A stretch of DNA of 64,000 nucleotides from Stutzerimonas stutzeri. Its GTDB lineage: Bacteria > Pseudomonadota > Gammaproteobacteria > Pseudomonadales > Pseudomonadaceae. The stretch covers positions 62,001-126,000 of the forward strand of contig NZ_JAMOHY010000003.1 in the NCBI RefSeq assembly GCF_024448695.1, given 5' to 3'. The notes below the pieces were generated by a model. The model was given only the letters and a program-made list of their open reading frames with translations. It did not search any database and was not told the origin of the DNA. The translations under genes were made by a program, and so were the position numbers. Positions 36,969 through 47,221 of this stretch are shown piece after piece (the first letter of the stretch is position 1; each line of letters opens with the position of its first letter).

Positions 36969-37356
36969 GCTTGTGCTCCGCATAGATGGCGTGCGGGTCC
37001 TTGAGAACCGGATCGACGCTTTTCCATTCGTCGTTCTCGAATACGCGGTAAAAGCAGCTTTCCCGCCCGGTATGGCAGGCGATGCCACCCAGTTGCTCGA
37101 CGATCAGCACGATCACGTCGGCATCGCAATCCAGGCGCAGTTCGTGCAGTTTCTGGATGTGGCCGGATTCCTCGCCCTTGCGCCATAGTTTGCCGCGCGA
37201 GCGCGACCAGTAGATGGCACGGTTTTCCTGCGTGGTGAGCGTCAGCGCTTCGCGGTTCATCCAAGCCATCATCAGGATGCGCCCGGTTCTGTAATCCTGT
37301 GCGATGGCCGGAACCAGGCCATCGGCGTTCCACTTGATTTCGTCCAGCCAGTTCAT
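36961..37356 (-). CDS. hisI: Phosphoribosyl-AMP cyclohydrolase
   Basis: This 131-residue zinc enzyme performs the third step of histidine synthesis. Visible are [28 protein letters not shown], the zinc ligands in [10 protein letters not shown] and the terminal [12 protein letters not shown]. The start [10 protein letters not shown] at 37356 was chosen over one 24 bp upstream. It heads hisI-hisE-tatABC-rsmE. Confidence 0.96.
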   Translation of the reverse strand: MNWLDEIKWNADGLVPAIAQDYRTGRILMMAWMNREALTLTTQENRAIYWSRSRGKLWRKGEESGHIQKLHELRLDCDADVIVLIVEQLGGIACHTGRESCFYRVFENDEWKSVDPVLKDPHAIYAEHKHE

Positions 37357-37405
37357 CGATTTCTCCGCAGATGCCGCCAAGTGTGCCAGCCCCGATCGGC
37401 CATGG

Positions 37406-39016
37406 CTATCGGCGCACGACGATGTACGCGCCGGCCCCCAGCATCATCCAGGCCGGCCAGCTGGCGACGGCGATGAAGGAGTCGGCACCGGTGGCCAGAA
37501 CAGCGCCGCCGGCGAGCAGGGCTGCGCCCATCAGTCGCAGCGGCCAGCCGTGGTGACGCTCACGCCAGGGTGGCGCCGGGTTGTTGGCGTGGGGCTGCGA
37601 CATGTGTTCGAGCAGCTCGCGGGCCATGCCGGCCAGGTGCGGTATCTGTTCGATCTGGCCCTGCACATTCTTCAGCACCTGTTTGGGGCTCATGCGCTCG
37701 CGCATCCAGCGCTCGAGATAAGGCTGGCCAGTGCTCCACAGGTCCAGATCGGGATACAGCTCGCGGCCCAGGCCTTCGATATTGAGCAGGGTCTTCTGTA
37801 GCAGCACCAACTGCGGTTGGACTTCCATGTTAAAGCGCCGCGCCACCTGGAACAGGCGTACCAGCAGCTGACCGAAGGAGATGTCCTTGAGCGGTTTTTC
37901 GAAGATCGGCTCGCAGACAGTGCGGATCGCCGCCTCGAATTCGTTGACCTTGGTTTCCGCTGGCACCCAGCCTGAATCGATGTGCAGCTGCGCGACCTTG
38001 CGGTAATCGCGCCTGAAGAAGGCCATCAGGTTGCGTGCCAGGTAATCCTGGTCTTCCGGCGTCAGGCTGCCGACGATGCCGAAGTCCACCGCGATGTATT
38101 GCGGGTTCCACGGCTGCTGGGTGCTGACGAAAATGTTGCCGGGATGCATGTCGGCATGGAAGAAGCTGTCGCGAAACACCTGGGTGAAGAAGATCTCCAC
38201 GCCGCGTTCGGCCAGCTGCTTCATGTCGGTGCGCTGCTCGGCCAGCCTGGCCATGTCGGTGACCGGTACGCCGTAGATGCGCTCCATCACCAGGACCTGC
38301 GAGCGGCAGTAGTCCCAGTGAATCTGCGGTACGTAAAGCAACGGTGAGTCCTGGAAATTGCGCCTGAGCTGGCTGGCGTTGGCGGCCTCGCGCAGCAGGT
38401 CGAGCTCGTCATGAATGGTCTTGGCGTAATCCTCGACCACTTCCACCAGATGCAGGCGGCGGGCGTCGATGGAGGCGCGCTCGGCGGTTCTGGCCAGCAG
38501 GAACAGCCAGGCCAGATCCTGATTGATGATGGGCCTGAGATTGGGCCGCACCACCTTGACCACGACTTCCTCGCCGCTGCGCAACTGCGCTGCATGCACC
38601 TGGGCAACCGAGGCGGAAGCGAGCGGCTTGTTGTCGAAGCGGGCGAACACTTCGCCTACAGGCGCGCCCAGCTGGCGCTCTATCAAGGTGATAGCCATGG
38701 CCGAATCGAAGGGCGGTACGCGGTCCTGCAGCATCGCCAGCTCTTCGGCGATGTCCAGCGGCAACAGGTCGCGACGGGTTGAGAGGATCTGGCCAAACTT
38801 GATGAAGATCGGCCCCAGGCCCTCCAGCGCCAGGCGCAGACGCGCACCGCGGGACAGTTCGCTGGGCCGCCGTGGCAGCCAGCGCCAGGGCAGCAGATAG
38901 CTGCTTGCGCGCAGCCACCAGGGCATCGGCAGATCGAGGATAAGGTCGTCCAGGCGGTAGCGAATCACCACCAGCAGGATGCGGAACAGGCGGCGGGTGG
39001 CGGCGAACAGCTTCAT
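37406..39016 (-). CDS. ubiB: Ubiquinone biosynthesis kinase-like protein UbiB
   Basis: This 536-residue ADCK/UbiB-family membrane protein is needed for ubiquinone synthesis, probably as an ATPase that mobilises lipid intermediates. It shows the family A-rich loop ([13 protein letters not shown]), KxGQ-like region [16 protein letters not shown], and [12 protein letters not shown] and VDFGIVGSL. Two C-terminal membrane helices end the protein. It overlaps ubiJ by ATGA. Confidence 0.96.
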   Translation of the reverse strand: MKLFAATRRLFRILLVVIRYRLDDLILDLPMPWWLRASSYLLPWRWLPRRPSELSRGARLRLALEGLGPIFIKFGQILSTRRDLLPLDIAEELAMLQDRVPPFDSAMAITLIERQLGAPVGEVFARFDNKPLASASVAQVHAAQLRSGEEVVVKVVRPNLRPIINQDLAWLFLLARTAERASIDARRLHLVEVVEDYAKTIHDELDLLREAANASQLRRNFQDSPLLYVPQIHWDYCRSQVLVMERIYGVPVTDMARLAEQRTDMKQLAERGVEIFFTQVFRDSFFHADMHPGNIFVSTQQPWNPQYIAVDFGIVGSLTPEDQDYLARNLMAFFRRDYRKVAQLHIDSGWVPAETKVNEFEAAIRTVCEPIFEKPLKDISFGQLLVRLFQVARRFNMEVQPQLVLLQKTLLNIEGLGRELYPDLDLWSTGQPYLERWMRERMSPKQVLKNVQGQIEQIPHLAGMARELLEHMSQPHANNPAPPWRERHHGWPLRLMGAALLAGGAVLATGADSFIAVASWPAWMMLGAGAYIVVRR

Positions 39017-39636
39017 TCGGCTTGATCTGGTTGCAGGGAATGGGTGAGGCGTTCGAACCGCGCTTCGAGGCGGTCGAGTGCCAGCTTGAGCCGGTCGAGT
39101 TCGTCGAAGCGGGCTTGCGCTTCATTGTTGCCGACCAGTGTGCGGGACTCCTCGTTGAGGTAGTCGGCCAGGTTCAGGCGCAGGCTGTCGCTGCTCTGCC
39201 TGGCCCAGGCGAGCGGTCCGCGCAGGTTGCTGTCGAGCAACTGGGTGGCGACCGGTCCGAGCCAGCGTGATACCTCGTATTGCCAGTCCAGCTCCAGATC
39301 CTGCAGCACCTCGGCAAGGTGCATCAGCAGGGCGCTGTCGCCGTCGATGTCGACTTCGGGACCATGCAGTACGGCAGTTTTGTTGCGGCTCAAAGCCAGG
39401 TGCGCCAGGCTCGACGCCGGTGCGCGCAGGCGGCAATCAGGCTTGCTGCCCCATTCGGACGCCAGACGCAGGCCTTCGCCATCGGCCAGCACGAACAGGC
39501 GCCAGGCGGGTGCGCTGCAGTCGATCTCGATAACGCGACCATTCAGCCGTGCCAGTCGCGGCAAGGCGCTCGGGTCCAGGCGCAGCACGCGGTTGATGCC
39601 GCGTTCGGCTGCGGCCAGCACGGCAAGCTGCAGCAT
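39013..39636 (-). CDS. ubiJ: Ubiquinone biosynthesis accessory factor UbiJ
   Basis: This 207-residue protein has an N-terminal SCP2 lipid-binding domain (residues about 1-110, including [20 protein letters not shown]) and a C-terminal coiled coil ([19 protein letters not shown]). UbiJ binds ubiquinone intermediates and supports the Ubi complex. It overlaps ubiE by one base and ubiB by four. Confidence 0.93.
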   Translation of the reverse strand: MLQLAVLAAAERGINRVLRLDPSALPRLARLNGRVIEIDCSAPAWRLFVLADGEGLRLASEWGSKPDCRLRAPASSLAHLALSRNKTAVLHGPEVDIDGDSALLMHLAEVLQDLELDWQYEVSRWLGPVATQLLDSNLRGPLAWARQSSDSLRLNLADYLNEESRTLVGNNEAQARFDELDRLKLALDRLEARFERLTHSLQPDQAE

Positions 39637-40406
39637 CAGGGCTTGATGCCGCGGTGCAGGGCGACGATGCCGCCGGTCATGTTGTGATAGGTGACGCGCT
39701 CGAAGCCGGCGTCGGCCATCATGCCCTTGAGGGTTTCCTGATCCGGATGCATCCGGATCGACTCGGCCAGGTAGCGATAGCTGTCGGCGTCATTGGTGAT
39801 CAGCTTGCCCATCATCGGCAACAGGCTGAATGAGTAGGCGTCGTAGGCCTTGGAAAACAGCTGGTTGGTGGGCTTGGAGAATTCCAGCACCAGCAGCCGT
39901 CCGCCGGGTTTAAGTACCCGCAGCATGGAGGCGATGGCGTCTTCCTTGTGGGTGACGTTGCGCAAGCCGAAGGCGATGGTGACCACGTCGAAATGGTTGT
40001 CCGGGAAGGGCAGCTTCTCGGCATCGGCCTGCACGAAGCTGATATTGCCCGCCACGCCCTTGTCCAGCAGCTTGTCGCGACCGACCCTGAGCATCGAGGC
40101 GTTGATGTCGGCCAGCACCACTTCGCCGGTGGGGCCGACGATGCGCGAGAACTGGCGTGCCAGATCACCCGTACCGCCAGCGATATCCAGCACACGGTTG
40201 CCATGACGCGCGCCGGACAGCTCGATGGTGAACCGCTTCCAGAGGCGATGCACACCGCCGGACATCAGGTCGTTCATCAGGTCGTACTTGGCGGCCACGG
40301 AATGGAAAACCTCGGCCACCTTGTGCGCTTTTTCGCTCTCCGCCACGTTCTTGTAGCCGAAGTGGGTGGTGGGTTCTGCGTCATGCTCTTTGCGAGGGTC
40401 GGTCAT
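39636..40406 (-). CDS. ubiE: Ubiquinone/menaquinone C-methyltransferase UbiE
   Basis: This 256-residue SAM-dependent enzyme performs the C-methylation in ubiquinone synthesis. Signatures are [18 protein letters not shown], the SAM loop [12 protein letters not shown], and [19 protein letters not shown]. It is the first of ubiE-ubiJ-ubiB. Confidence 0.97.
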   Translation of the reverse strand: MTDPRKEHDAEPTTHFGYKNVAESEKAHKVAEVFHSVAAKYDLMNDLMSGGVHRLWKRFTIELSGARHGNRVLDIAGGTGDLARQFSRIVGPTGEVVLADINASMLRVGRDKLLDKGVAGNISFVQADAEKLPFPDNHFDVVTIAFGLRNVTHKEDAIASMLRVLKPGGRLLVLEFSKPTNQLFSKAYDAYSFSLLPMMGKLITNDADSYRYLAESIRMHPDQETLKGMMADAGFERVTYHNMTGGIVALHRGIKP

Positions 40407-40489
40407 GTCACTGTCACCGGAAGAATGTGCGGGGCATTCTAAACCGAAATGCGCCAGCGCAGCTTGACGCCAGCCGGTTCTTTCCGGCT

Positions 40490-40864
40490 TCAGAGCATCA
40501 GTTTGACCGGCGAGATATCCGGGTCGCGGGATTTGCCGGCTGTGGCCAGCGCCTGGAGATAGTCATCCCAGAGTCGTTGCTGGTTCTGAGACAGATGATC
40601 GAGGTAGTCCCAGCTATAGAGGCCGCTGTCGTGGCCGTCGCTAAAGGTCAGTTTCAGTGCGTATTGCCCGGCGGGCTCCACACCTTCCAGGGCGACGTTG
40701 ACCTTGCCGGTCTGCAGCACCGGGTTGCCGTGCCCCTGCACTTCGGCGGAGGGAGAGTGCACCCGCAGGAATTCGGCCGGCAGGCTGTAGCGCTCGTTGG
40801 GTCCGTATTCCAGTTCCAGGGTTTTCGAGGCCTTGCGGAGTTTTATCTGAGTGGGGATGCGCAT
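40490..40864 (-). CDS. DUF971 protein (gamma-butyrobetaine hydroxylase-like N-terminal domain)
   Basis: This 124-residue protein consists only of the DUF971 domain: [57 protein letters not shown]. The domain is linked to iron-sulfur or metal handling in other proteins, but its role here is unknown. It occupies the same place between ubiE and hslU as in other Pseudomonas. Confidence 0.88.
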   Translation of the reverse strand: MRIPTQIKLRKASKTLELEYGPNERYSLPAEFLRVHSPSAEVQGHGNPVLQTGKVNVALEGVEPAGQYALKLTFSDGHDSGLYSWDYLDHLSQNQQRLWDDYLQALATAGKSRDPDISPVKLML

Positions 40865-40971
40865 GGGATTGAACCGGGAAAGAGGATGAGGGCTGGGCGA
40901 GGATGTTCGAGCGGCCCGGAATCGGTCTTAAAGAAGACCGTGTCCAGCGCCGCTCTGGCTGCCCCTGCCTC

Positions 40972-41058
40972 GGTGGGAGCGGACTCGTCCGCGAGCTCAG
41001 CTTTTCACGCCAGCATGGTATCTGTCGCCAAAAGCTCGCGGGCAAGCCCGCTCCTACC
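40972..41058. repeat. Inverted pair of REP elements upstream of the DUF971 gene
   Basis: Two GC-rich units face each other: GTGGGAGCGG to GCGAGCT from 40972, and AGCTCGCGGG to CGCTCCTACC up to 41058, each able to fold alone and both pairing together. This is a BIME-like REP pair placed between hslU and the DUF971 gene. Confidence 0.82.
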
Positions 41059-41097
41059 AAATCGCAGCAGGGCATTTGCAGCCCATGGAACATGGCT

Positions 41098-42438
41098 TTA
41101 CAGGATGTAGCGCGACAGATCTTCGTCTGCCGCCAGTTCGCCCAGGTGTTCGTTGACGTAGGCGGTGTCGATGCGGATCGGCTCGCCGTTCTGCTGGCCG
41201 GCCAGGTCGCCGGCGCTGAAGGAGACTTCTTCCAGCAGGCGTTCGAGCAACGTATGCAGCCGGCGCGCGCCGATGTTCTCGGTCTTCTCGTTGACCTGCC
41301 AGGCGATCTCGGCCAGACGCTTGATGCCGTCGGGAAGGAATTCGATGGCCAGACCCTCGGTCTTGAGTAGAGCGCAGTACTGCTCGGTGAGCGAAGCGTG
41401 CGGCTCGGTAAGGATGCGCTCGAAATCCTCCGGCGACAGGGCCTTGAGTTCGACACGGATCGGCAGGCGACCCTGCAGTTCCGGCACCAGGTCGCTGGGC
41501 TTGGACAGGTGGAAGGCGCCGCTGGCGATGAACAGGATGTGGTCGGTCTTGACCATGCCCAGCTTGGTGTTGACCGTGCTGCCTTCGATCAGCGGCAGCA
41601 GGTCGCGCTGCACGCCTTCGCGAGAGACATCGGCGCCGCTGGTGTTGCCGCGTTTGGCCACCTTGTCGATCTCGTCGATGAAGACGATACCGTTCTGCTC
41701 CACGGCCTCCAGCGCACGGGCCTTGAGTTCTTCCTCGTTGACCAGACGCGCGGCTTCCTCGTCGCGCACCAGCTTGAAGGCTTCCTTGATCTTCAGCTTG
41801 CGGCTTTTCTTCTTGCCCTTGCCCATGTTGGCGAAGAGGTTCTGTAGCTGGCTGGTCATTTCCTCCATGCCGGGCGGGGCCATGATTTCGACGCCAGCCG
41901 GACTTTCGGCGACTTCGATGTCGATTTCCTTGTCATCCAGCTGGCCTTCGCGCAGGCGCTTGCGGAACAGCTGGCGGGTGTTGGAGTCGCTGCTGGGCGC
42001 CGGGTCTTCATTGAAGCCGGGACGTGCCGGTGGCAGCAGGGCATCGAGAATGCGCTCTTCGGCGGCATCTTCGGCGCGGTGGCGCATCTTCTGTACTTCC
42101 TGCTCGCGCAGCATCTTCAGCGCCGCATCGGCCAGGTCGCGGATGATCGACTCGACATCGCGACCGACATAGCCGACTTCGGTGAACTTGGTCGCTTCCA
42201 CCTTGATAAAGGGCGCATTGGCCAGCTTGGCCAGGCGACGGGCGATCTCGGTCTTGCCCACCCCGGTAGGGCCAATCATCAGAATGTTCTTCGGCGTGAC
42301 TTCCGGGCGCAACTCAGCGGAGAGCTGCATGCGCCGCCAGCGGTTGCGCAGGGCGATGGCGACGGCACGCTTGGCGTCGTCCTGGCCGATGATGTGGCGG
42401 TTGAGTTCGTGGACGATCTCGCGGGGCGTCATGGACAT
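41098..42438 (-). CDS. hslU: HslU ATPase of the HslUV protease
   Basis: This 446-residue AAA+ unfoldase feeds substrates to HslV. Walker [18 protein letters not shown], the pore motif GYVGRDVES, the I-domain insertion (about 110-240) and Walker [14 protein letters not shown] are present. The C-terminal tail ending [10 protein letters not shown] docks into HslV. It is 29 bp after hslV. Confidence 0.97.
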   Translation of the reverse strand: MSMTPREIVHELNRHIIGQDDAKRAVAIALRNRWRRMQLSAELRPEVTPKNILMIGPTGVGKTEIARRLAKLANAPFIKVEATKFTEVGYVGRDVESIIRDLADAALKMLREQEVQKMRHRAEDAAEERILDALLPPARPGFNEDPAPSSDSNTRQLFRKRLREGQLDDKEIDIEVAESPAGVEIMAPPGMEEMTSQLQNLFANMGKGKKKSRKLKIKEAFKLVRDEEAARLVNEEELKARALEAVEQNGIVFIDEIDKVAKRGNTSGADVSREGVQRDLLPLIEGSTVNTKLGMVKTDHILFIASGAFHLSKPSDLVPELQGRLPIRVELKALSPEDFERILTEPHASLTEQYCALLKTEGLAIEFLPDGIKRLAEIAWQVNEKTENIGARRLHTLLERLLEEVSFSAGDLAGQQNGEPIRIDTAYVNEHLGELAADEDLSRYIL

Positions 42439-42467
42439 ATATTCGGTACTCCGGAAGCGGACGCGCT

Positions 42468-43004
42468 TTAGATGGCGCTGTCCAGTTCCTCAATAGTCAG
42501 GTTCTGATTGGTGAAGACGCAGATGCTGCCGGCGATGTTCAGCGCGGTTTCGGCGATTTCCTGGGCGGACATTTCTTCACCGCCTTTGCGCATCAGCGCC
42601 ATGGCTGCAGCCTGGGCGAAGCCGCCGCCGGAACCCATGGCGATCAGGTCGTCCTCGGGCTGCACCACGTCGCCGTTGCCGGTGATGATCAGCGAGGCGT
42701 CCTTGTTGGCCACCGCCAGCATGGCTTCCAGGCGACTCAGCGACCGGTCGGTACGCCAGTCCTTGGCCAGTTCGACGGCGGCGCGCACCAGGTGGCCCTG
42801 GTGTTTTTCCAGCTGGCCTTCGAAGCGCTCGAACAGGGTGAAGGCATCGGCGGTGGCGCCGGCAAAACCGGCCAGCACCTGGCCGTGATAGAGGCGACGG
42901 ACTTTCTTGGCATTGCCTTTCATGACGGTGTTGCCCAGGGAAACCTGGCCGTCGCCGCCCATGACGACTTTGCCGTTGCGGCGCACTGAAACGATGGTGG
43001 TCAA
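42468..43004 (-). CDS. hslV: HslV peptidase
   Basis: This 178-residue threonine protease matures to an N-terminal Thr ([10 protein letters not shown]). The active-site GGDGQVSLG and [10 protein letters not shown] segments are normal. The start codon is TTG at 43004 with GGAGA 8 bp upstream; the Thr directly after the start confirms it. Forms a two-gene operon with hslU. Confidence 0.96.
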   Translation of the reverse strand: MTTIVSVRRNGKVVMGGDGQVSLGNTVMKGNAKKVRRLYHGQVLAGFAGATADAFTLFERFEGQLEKHQGHLVRAAVELAKDWRTDRSLSRLEAMLAVANKDASLIITGNGDVVQPEDDLIAMGSGGGFAQAAAMALMRKGGEEMSAQEIAETALNIAGSICVFTNQNLTIEELDSAI

Positions 43005-43148
43005 AGGAAAATCTCCACGCAGCGGGGCGATGAATGCCCGAATTCGATGGATATGGGGGAGCCTTGCGGGCTTTTCAACCGATCAGGGCTGCGTTGTCTG
43101 CACGCACAATTTCGTAGGGTCGAGGCGCGGCGGAATGGGTGATCGGCT

Positions 43149-43601
43149 TCAGGCCGCGGCAATCACCTTGCGCAAGCGTATCGGAATCGACTTCGCCGCC
43201 GGCACCTTGCTGCGTTTGGCGTGGTGCCAGAGCGGCAGCAGCACATTGCATTCGGGGTAGTAGCCGGCGCAGCAGCCTTCGGGAATGTCGTAAGGGGTTA
43301 CGCGCAGTGGCCCGACAGCGCGGTGCACGCCGTCATCGACCTCGGTCACCGCTTCGATCTGATCGCCTGCCCAAGACGTGGCCTTGGCGCCGTTCTCGCA
43401 GAAGGAAAGAGGTCGCGACGGATGCGGTTTGGCCCAGGCACAACTGACACAGGCGAAGCCGTCGATGGGCTTGTTCTGCTTGAGCAGCAGCGATGCGCCG
43501 GAGAGCGGGATCTTCTGGCGAATCAGGATGTTGGCGACCGAATAGGCCGAACCCCAGCCACCGGCAGGCGCGTGGTAGGGCTTGAAGGTTGGCTGGCTCA
43601 C
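43149..43601 (-). pseudogene. Internally deleted FdhF/YdeP-type molybdopterin oxidoreductase remnant
   Basis: This 150-codon open frame starts at a GTG with a strong AGAGGAGAT site. Residues 1-77 match the N-terminus of the roughly 770-residue FdhF/YdeP alpha-subunit family (YHAPAGGWGSAYSVANIL, then the cluster cysteines C51, C54, C68 and FCENGAKATSW). From about residue 80 it matches the family's last 70 residues (EAVTEVDDG, VTPYDIPEGCCAGYYPECN, KSIPIRL). The catalytic and molybdopterin core, some 600 residues, is missing in frame. The junction lies near 43362-43373. The family assignment is from memory of both ends. Confidence 0.75.
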
Positions 43602-43669
43602 GTCGATCTCCTCTTTCTTCTTGAGCTGGAGTTCTAGTTACGACGTAGTGCGTGGCCTAACGTTCAGGA

Positions 43670-44131
43670 TCAGTCCATGGCGAAATCGAACTGGCGCCAC
43701 GCTTCATAGACGGCGACGGCAACCGTGTTGGAGAGGTTCAGGCTGCGTGAGTCGGGACGCATCGGCAGGCGCAGGCGGCGTTCAATGGGCAGCGAGTCGC
43801 GAATCTCCGCCGGCAGGCCTCGGCTCTCAGGGCCGAACAGGAAGGCATCGCCGCGCTGGAAGGCGACTTCATGAAAAGGCTGCGAGCCTTTTGTGGTGAA
43901 ACCGAACAGGCGTGGCTGGCCCAGACTGGCCAGGCAGCTTTCCAGGTCGGTGTGACGCTTGAGCGGTGCGTATTCGTGATAATCCAGTCCGGCGCGGCGC
44001 AGGCGCTTGTCGTCCAGCTCGAAACCCAGCGGTTCGATCAGGTGCAGGCTGCAGCCGGCATTGGCGCAGAGCCTGATAATGTTGCCGGTATTGGGCGGAA
44101 TTTCCGGCTGGAAAAGGATCACGTGGAACAT
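43670..44131 (-). CDS. trmL: tRNA (cytidine/uridine-2'-O)-methyltransferase TrmL
   Basis: This 153-residue SPOUT enzyme 2'-O-methylates position 34 of tRNA-Leu isoacceptors. It shows [29 protein letters not shown] and the knot [19 protein letters not shown]. The start at 44131 gives the usual length; the ATG overlaps the divergent ATG on the other strand. Confidence 0.95.
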   Translation of the reverse strand: MFHVILFQPEIPPNTGNIIRLCANAGCSLHLIEPLGFELDDKRLRRAGLDYHEYAPLKRHTDLESCLASLGQPRLFGFTTKGSQPFHEVAFQRGDAFLFGPESRGLPAEIRDSLPIERRLRLPMRPDSRSLNLSNTVAVAVYEAWRQFDFAMD

Positions 44132-44606
44132 GGCGGGCACCGAATCTGAAAACGGCGGGCATTCTACTGCGGCAGGTGATCCTGCGGCAGACGGCCCTGC
44201 GGCGCACGACCCGCTACCGCGCCTGCGTCGGCGCTTTTTCGCCTCGCTGGTGCTGATCGGACTGCTGGTGGGCATGATGATCGGACGGCTGACGACGCCG
44301 GAACCGGCACGGCTGGTCGACGTGCAAGTCTTTGAGGATGCTCTGCGGCTGCGCTTCAATGTGCCAGCGGTCTATCGCGAGGGGAACCTCGATGGTGCCT
44401 ACACCCTGCTGTTGCAGGCCCAGGGCCGCGAACGTGCCGGACAGATGAGGTTGAATGGCCAGAGCATTCGCTGGCGTGTGCAACCCGCCGAGCACGGCCT
44501 GACCCTGCATCTCGTCGCGTTGAGGCCGCTGCGGCTGCAGGCGACCGCGCAGGAAGAGGATGGTGACTGGGTATTGGAGGTGAGGCCGCGAACTGCACGT
44601 TTATAG
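44130..44606 (+). CDS. Conserved hypothetical membrane-anchored protein (PA5126-like position)
   Basis: This 158-residue protein has a Pro/Ala-rich cytosolic start, one membrane helix ([17 protein letters not shown], near residue 37-52), and a periplasmic beta-rich domain ([17 protein letters not shown] onward). It occupies the position of PAO1 PA5126 beside trmL. Function is unknown. An AAAGGA site lies 11 bp before the ATG. The start codon shares bases with the divergent trmL start. Confidence 0.72.
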   Translation: MAGTESENGGHSTAAGDPAADGPAAHDPLPRLRRRFFASLVLIGLLVGMMIGRLTTPEPARLVDVQVFEDALRLRFNVPAVYREGNLDGAYTLLLQAQGRERAGQMRLNGQSIRWRVQPAEHGLTLHLVALRPLRLQATAQEEDGDWVLEVRPRTARL

Positions 44607-44684
44607 GGTGGATAGCTCTTTGTCGGTCCACCGGGTGGCGATCCACCGGTGGCGACATGGAGGATGCAAAAAGCGGCATCCGCC

Positions 44685-47054
44685 CTACGGAGCAGCCAGC
44701 AGCGCGGCAAACTGTTCGGCGGGCACCGGGCGGCTGATCAGGTAGCCCTGAATCTCGTCGCAGCCCTGTTCGCTGAGGAAGTCCAGCTGCGCCTGGGTTT
44801 CGACGCCTTCGGCCACTACTTGCAGCTCCAGGCTGTGCACCATGGCAATGATGGCGCGGACGATGGCCGCATCATCTCCGAACTGTTCCAGCTCGGAGAT
44901 GAAGGAACGGTCGATCTTGACGAAATCCACCGGGAAACGCTTGAGGTAGCTGAGTGAGGAATAGCCGGTGCCGAAATCGTCGATGGCCAGCTTCACCCCC
45001 AGCGCACGCAACTGACGGCTGATGCTGATGGCGTTGTCGATATCGTCGAGCAGCTGGCTTTCGGTCAGTTCAAGTTCGAGCATTTGTGGCGGCAAGCCGG
45101 TTTCTTCCAGCACCTGGCGCACCAGGCTGACGAAATTGCCCTGTCGGAGCTGCCTGACCGACAGGTTCACCGACACGCGAATCTGCGCCAGCCCGTCTTG
45201 CTGCCACTGGCGTGCCTGACGGCAGGCCTGGCGCAGGACGAACTCGCCCAGCGGAATGATCAGCCCGGTTTCCTCGGCCAGCGCAATGAAGTAACCCGGC
45301 GCCATCAGCCCCTGCTGCGGGTGATTCCAGCGCACCAGCGCTTCCGCCGCGTCGAGACGTCCCTCCTTCAGGTTCAGCCGTGGCTGATAGAAGACTTCGA
45401 GCTGACCCTCGTCGATGGCGCGACGCAGCTGATTTTCCAGCTTGAGATTTTCCAGGCTGGGAACCCGCAGGCGTTCGGTGAAGAACTGCAGGGTATTGCC
45501 GCCCAGGTGCTTGGCATGCCGCATCGCCATGTTCGCCTGCAGCAGCAGCGAAGTGGCGTCGCGGGCATTGTCAGGCAGCAGACTGACGCCGATGGAGGCA
45601 CCGATCACCAGCTCCTGGCCGTCGACGATGATGGGTTTGGCAATGCGCGACAGCAGCCGACTGCCACTGTGAGCCAGGGTCGAGAGGCTGCCATAGCCTT
45701 CGAGCAGCACCACGAACTCGTCACCTGACAACCGCGCAATGGTGTTGGCGCTGGTGAAGGTATGTGACAGGCGACGTGAGACCTCACACAGCAGCCGGTC
45801 GGCTACTTCGTGGCCCAGGCTTTCGTTGAGAATCTTGAACCGGTCAAGGTCGATATAGAGCACCGCCAGGCCGCGACTGCTGTGACGTGCACGCTCGCAG
45901 GCACCATTGAGCCGCTCCAGAAGCAGGCTGCGATTGCCCAGCCCGGTGAGTTCGTCGAAGTGCGAGAGGTAACGCAGGCGCTCCTCCACCTGGCGGCGGG
46001 CGCTCAGATCGGAGAGAAAGGCCACCACATTGACGACACCACCCTCGGCATCGCGCACCACCTGCAACTGCACCCATTGCGGGTAGACCTCACCACTCTT
46101 GCGGGTCTTGATCAGCTCGCCCTGCCAGCAGCCCTCGCGCAGCAACACGGTACGCATCATTTCGTATTGCTGACGGCTGCTTTCGCTGCTGGCCAGCTGC
46201 GCCAGTCGATGACCAACCAGCTCCTCGCGGCTGTAGCCGGAGAGCGCACAACAGGCATCGTTGACAGCCAGCAGGCGGAATTCGGCATCCATGATGACCA
46301 TACCTTCGCCCGCCGCCTCGAACAGGGTGCTCGCCACCCGCTGTTGCAACCCGTCGATAGGACATGCCTCGGCATGCTGCGGTGGCCGGGCGGTGGCCGG
46401 CTCACCCGGCCCGTCCAGCAGATCATTGCGTCGTGCAATCAGCAGTCGGTTGAGCTGCCAGGCAACCATGCACAGCGTCAGCAGGACGATCAGCAGCAAC
46501 GCACCCCAGCCCTGCAGCGTCGCCTGATCACTGCTCAGCAACACCGTGCCCGACGGCAACAGGCCCGGCAGAGCAAGCGCAAGGAAGTCTCGCCAGGAAA
46601 CGGCACTGGCAATGCTGCCGATGATGATGACCGCGCTGAGCGATCCATAGAGCAGGGCTTGCTGGACGAAGCCGCCGCCGGGGACCAGCGCAACAAAGGC
46701 ATAGCTGAGCGTCAGCCCCGTCAAGGCATTGCCCGCGACAAAGGCGTGACGCCACCAGGGGCGCTGCTGGTCAATCGTGGCAGCACCTGCGAAGGCACTC
46801 GCCTGTTGCAGCCGTAGTAACGTCAGCAACAGCGTCCAGCCGGACCACATCCCCAGCTCCAGCGCTGAAACCTCACCCCACAACAGCCCTGCGCAGAACA
46901 GGCTGGCAAGGACCATGAGCACCAGCCAAGCCCACGAATCCTGATAGAGGAGTCGTGTCCGTTCGGTCGGTTGCGAAATGCCTGCGAAGTTGAAAACGGT
47001 GCGGTCCTCCTTGGCCGATGACGCCGATGGTGTTGCTTGAGCGGGATCGATCAT
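44685..47054 (-). CDS. Membrane PAS-GGDEF-EAL cyclic-di-GMP enzyme
   Basis: This 789-residue signalling protein has seven or so N-terminal helices (residues about 35-205), a PAS domain (LFEAAGEGMVIMDAEFRLL onward), a GGDEF domain and an EAL domain. The GGDEF site reads RLSGDEFVVL, with Ser for the first Gly, so cyclase activity is uncertain. The EAL domain keeps EALVRW, ELTESQLLDD, IDDFGTGYSSL and VAEGVET, so phosphodiesterase activity is likely. The start MIDPAQA at 47054 was preferred. It is divergent from uvrD. Confidence 0.92.
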   Translation of the reverse strand: MIDPAQATPSASSAKEDRTVFNFAGISQPTERTRLLYQDSWAWLVLMVLASLFCAGLLWGEVSALELGMWSGWTLLLTLLRLQQASAFAGAATIDQQRPWWRHAFVAGNALTGLTLSYAFVALVPGGGFVQQALLYGSLSAVIIIGSIASAVSWRDFLALALPGLLPSGTVLLSSDQATLQGWGALLLIVLLTLCMVAWQLNRLLIARRNDLLDGPGEPATARPPQHAEACPIDGLQQRVASTLFEAAGEGMVIMDAEFRLLAVNDACCALSGYSREELVGHRLAQLASSESSRQQYEMMRTVLLREGCWQGELIKTRKSGEVYPQWVQLQVVRDAEGGVVNVVAFLSDLSARRQVEERLRYLSHFDELTGLGNRSLLLERLNGACERARHSSRGLAVLYIDLDRFKILNESLGHEVADRLLCEVSRRLSHTFTSANTIARLSGDEFVVLLEGYGSLSTLAHSGSRLLSRIAKPIIVDGQELVIGASIGVSLLPDNARDATSLLLQANMAMRHAKHLGGNTLQFFTERLRVPSLENLKLENQLRRAIDEGQLEVFYQPRLNLKEGRLDAAEALVRWNHPQQGLMAPGYFIALAEETGLIIPLGEFVLRQACRQARQWQQDGLAQIRVSVNLSVRQLRQGNFVSLVRQVLEETGLPPQMLELELTESQLLDDIDNAISISRQLRALGVKLAIDDFGTGYSSLSYLKRFPVDFVKIDRSFISELEQFGDDAAIVRAIIAMVHSLELQVVAEGVETQAQLDFLSEQGCDEIQGYLISRPVPAEQFAALLAAP

Positions 47055-47221
47055 CAGTTGCTCTGCAGTGGTATCCGGAGCCTGGTAAATATGACAGCGG
47101 CGGATAATGGCACGTTGGCAGCCCAGGGCAACAGCCCCATTCCGACCAATGAATGAGCGCCCATCCACCCGAGACGGGTGAACGCAGCGAAGAAGGCCGG
47201 TTTGCGGATAGAATGGCGACC

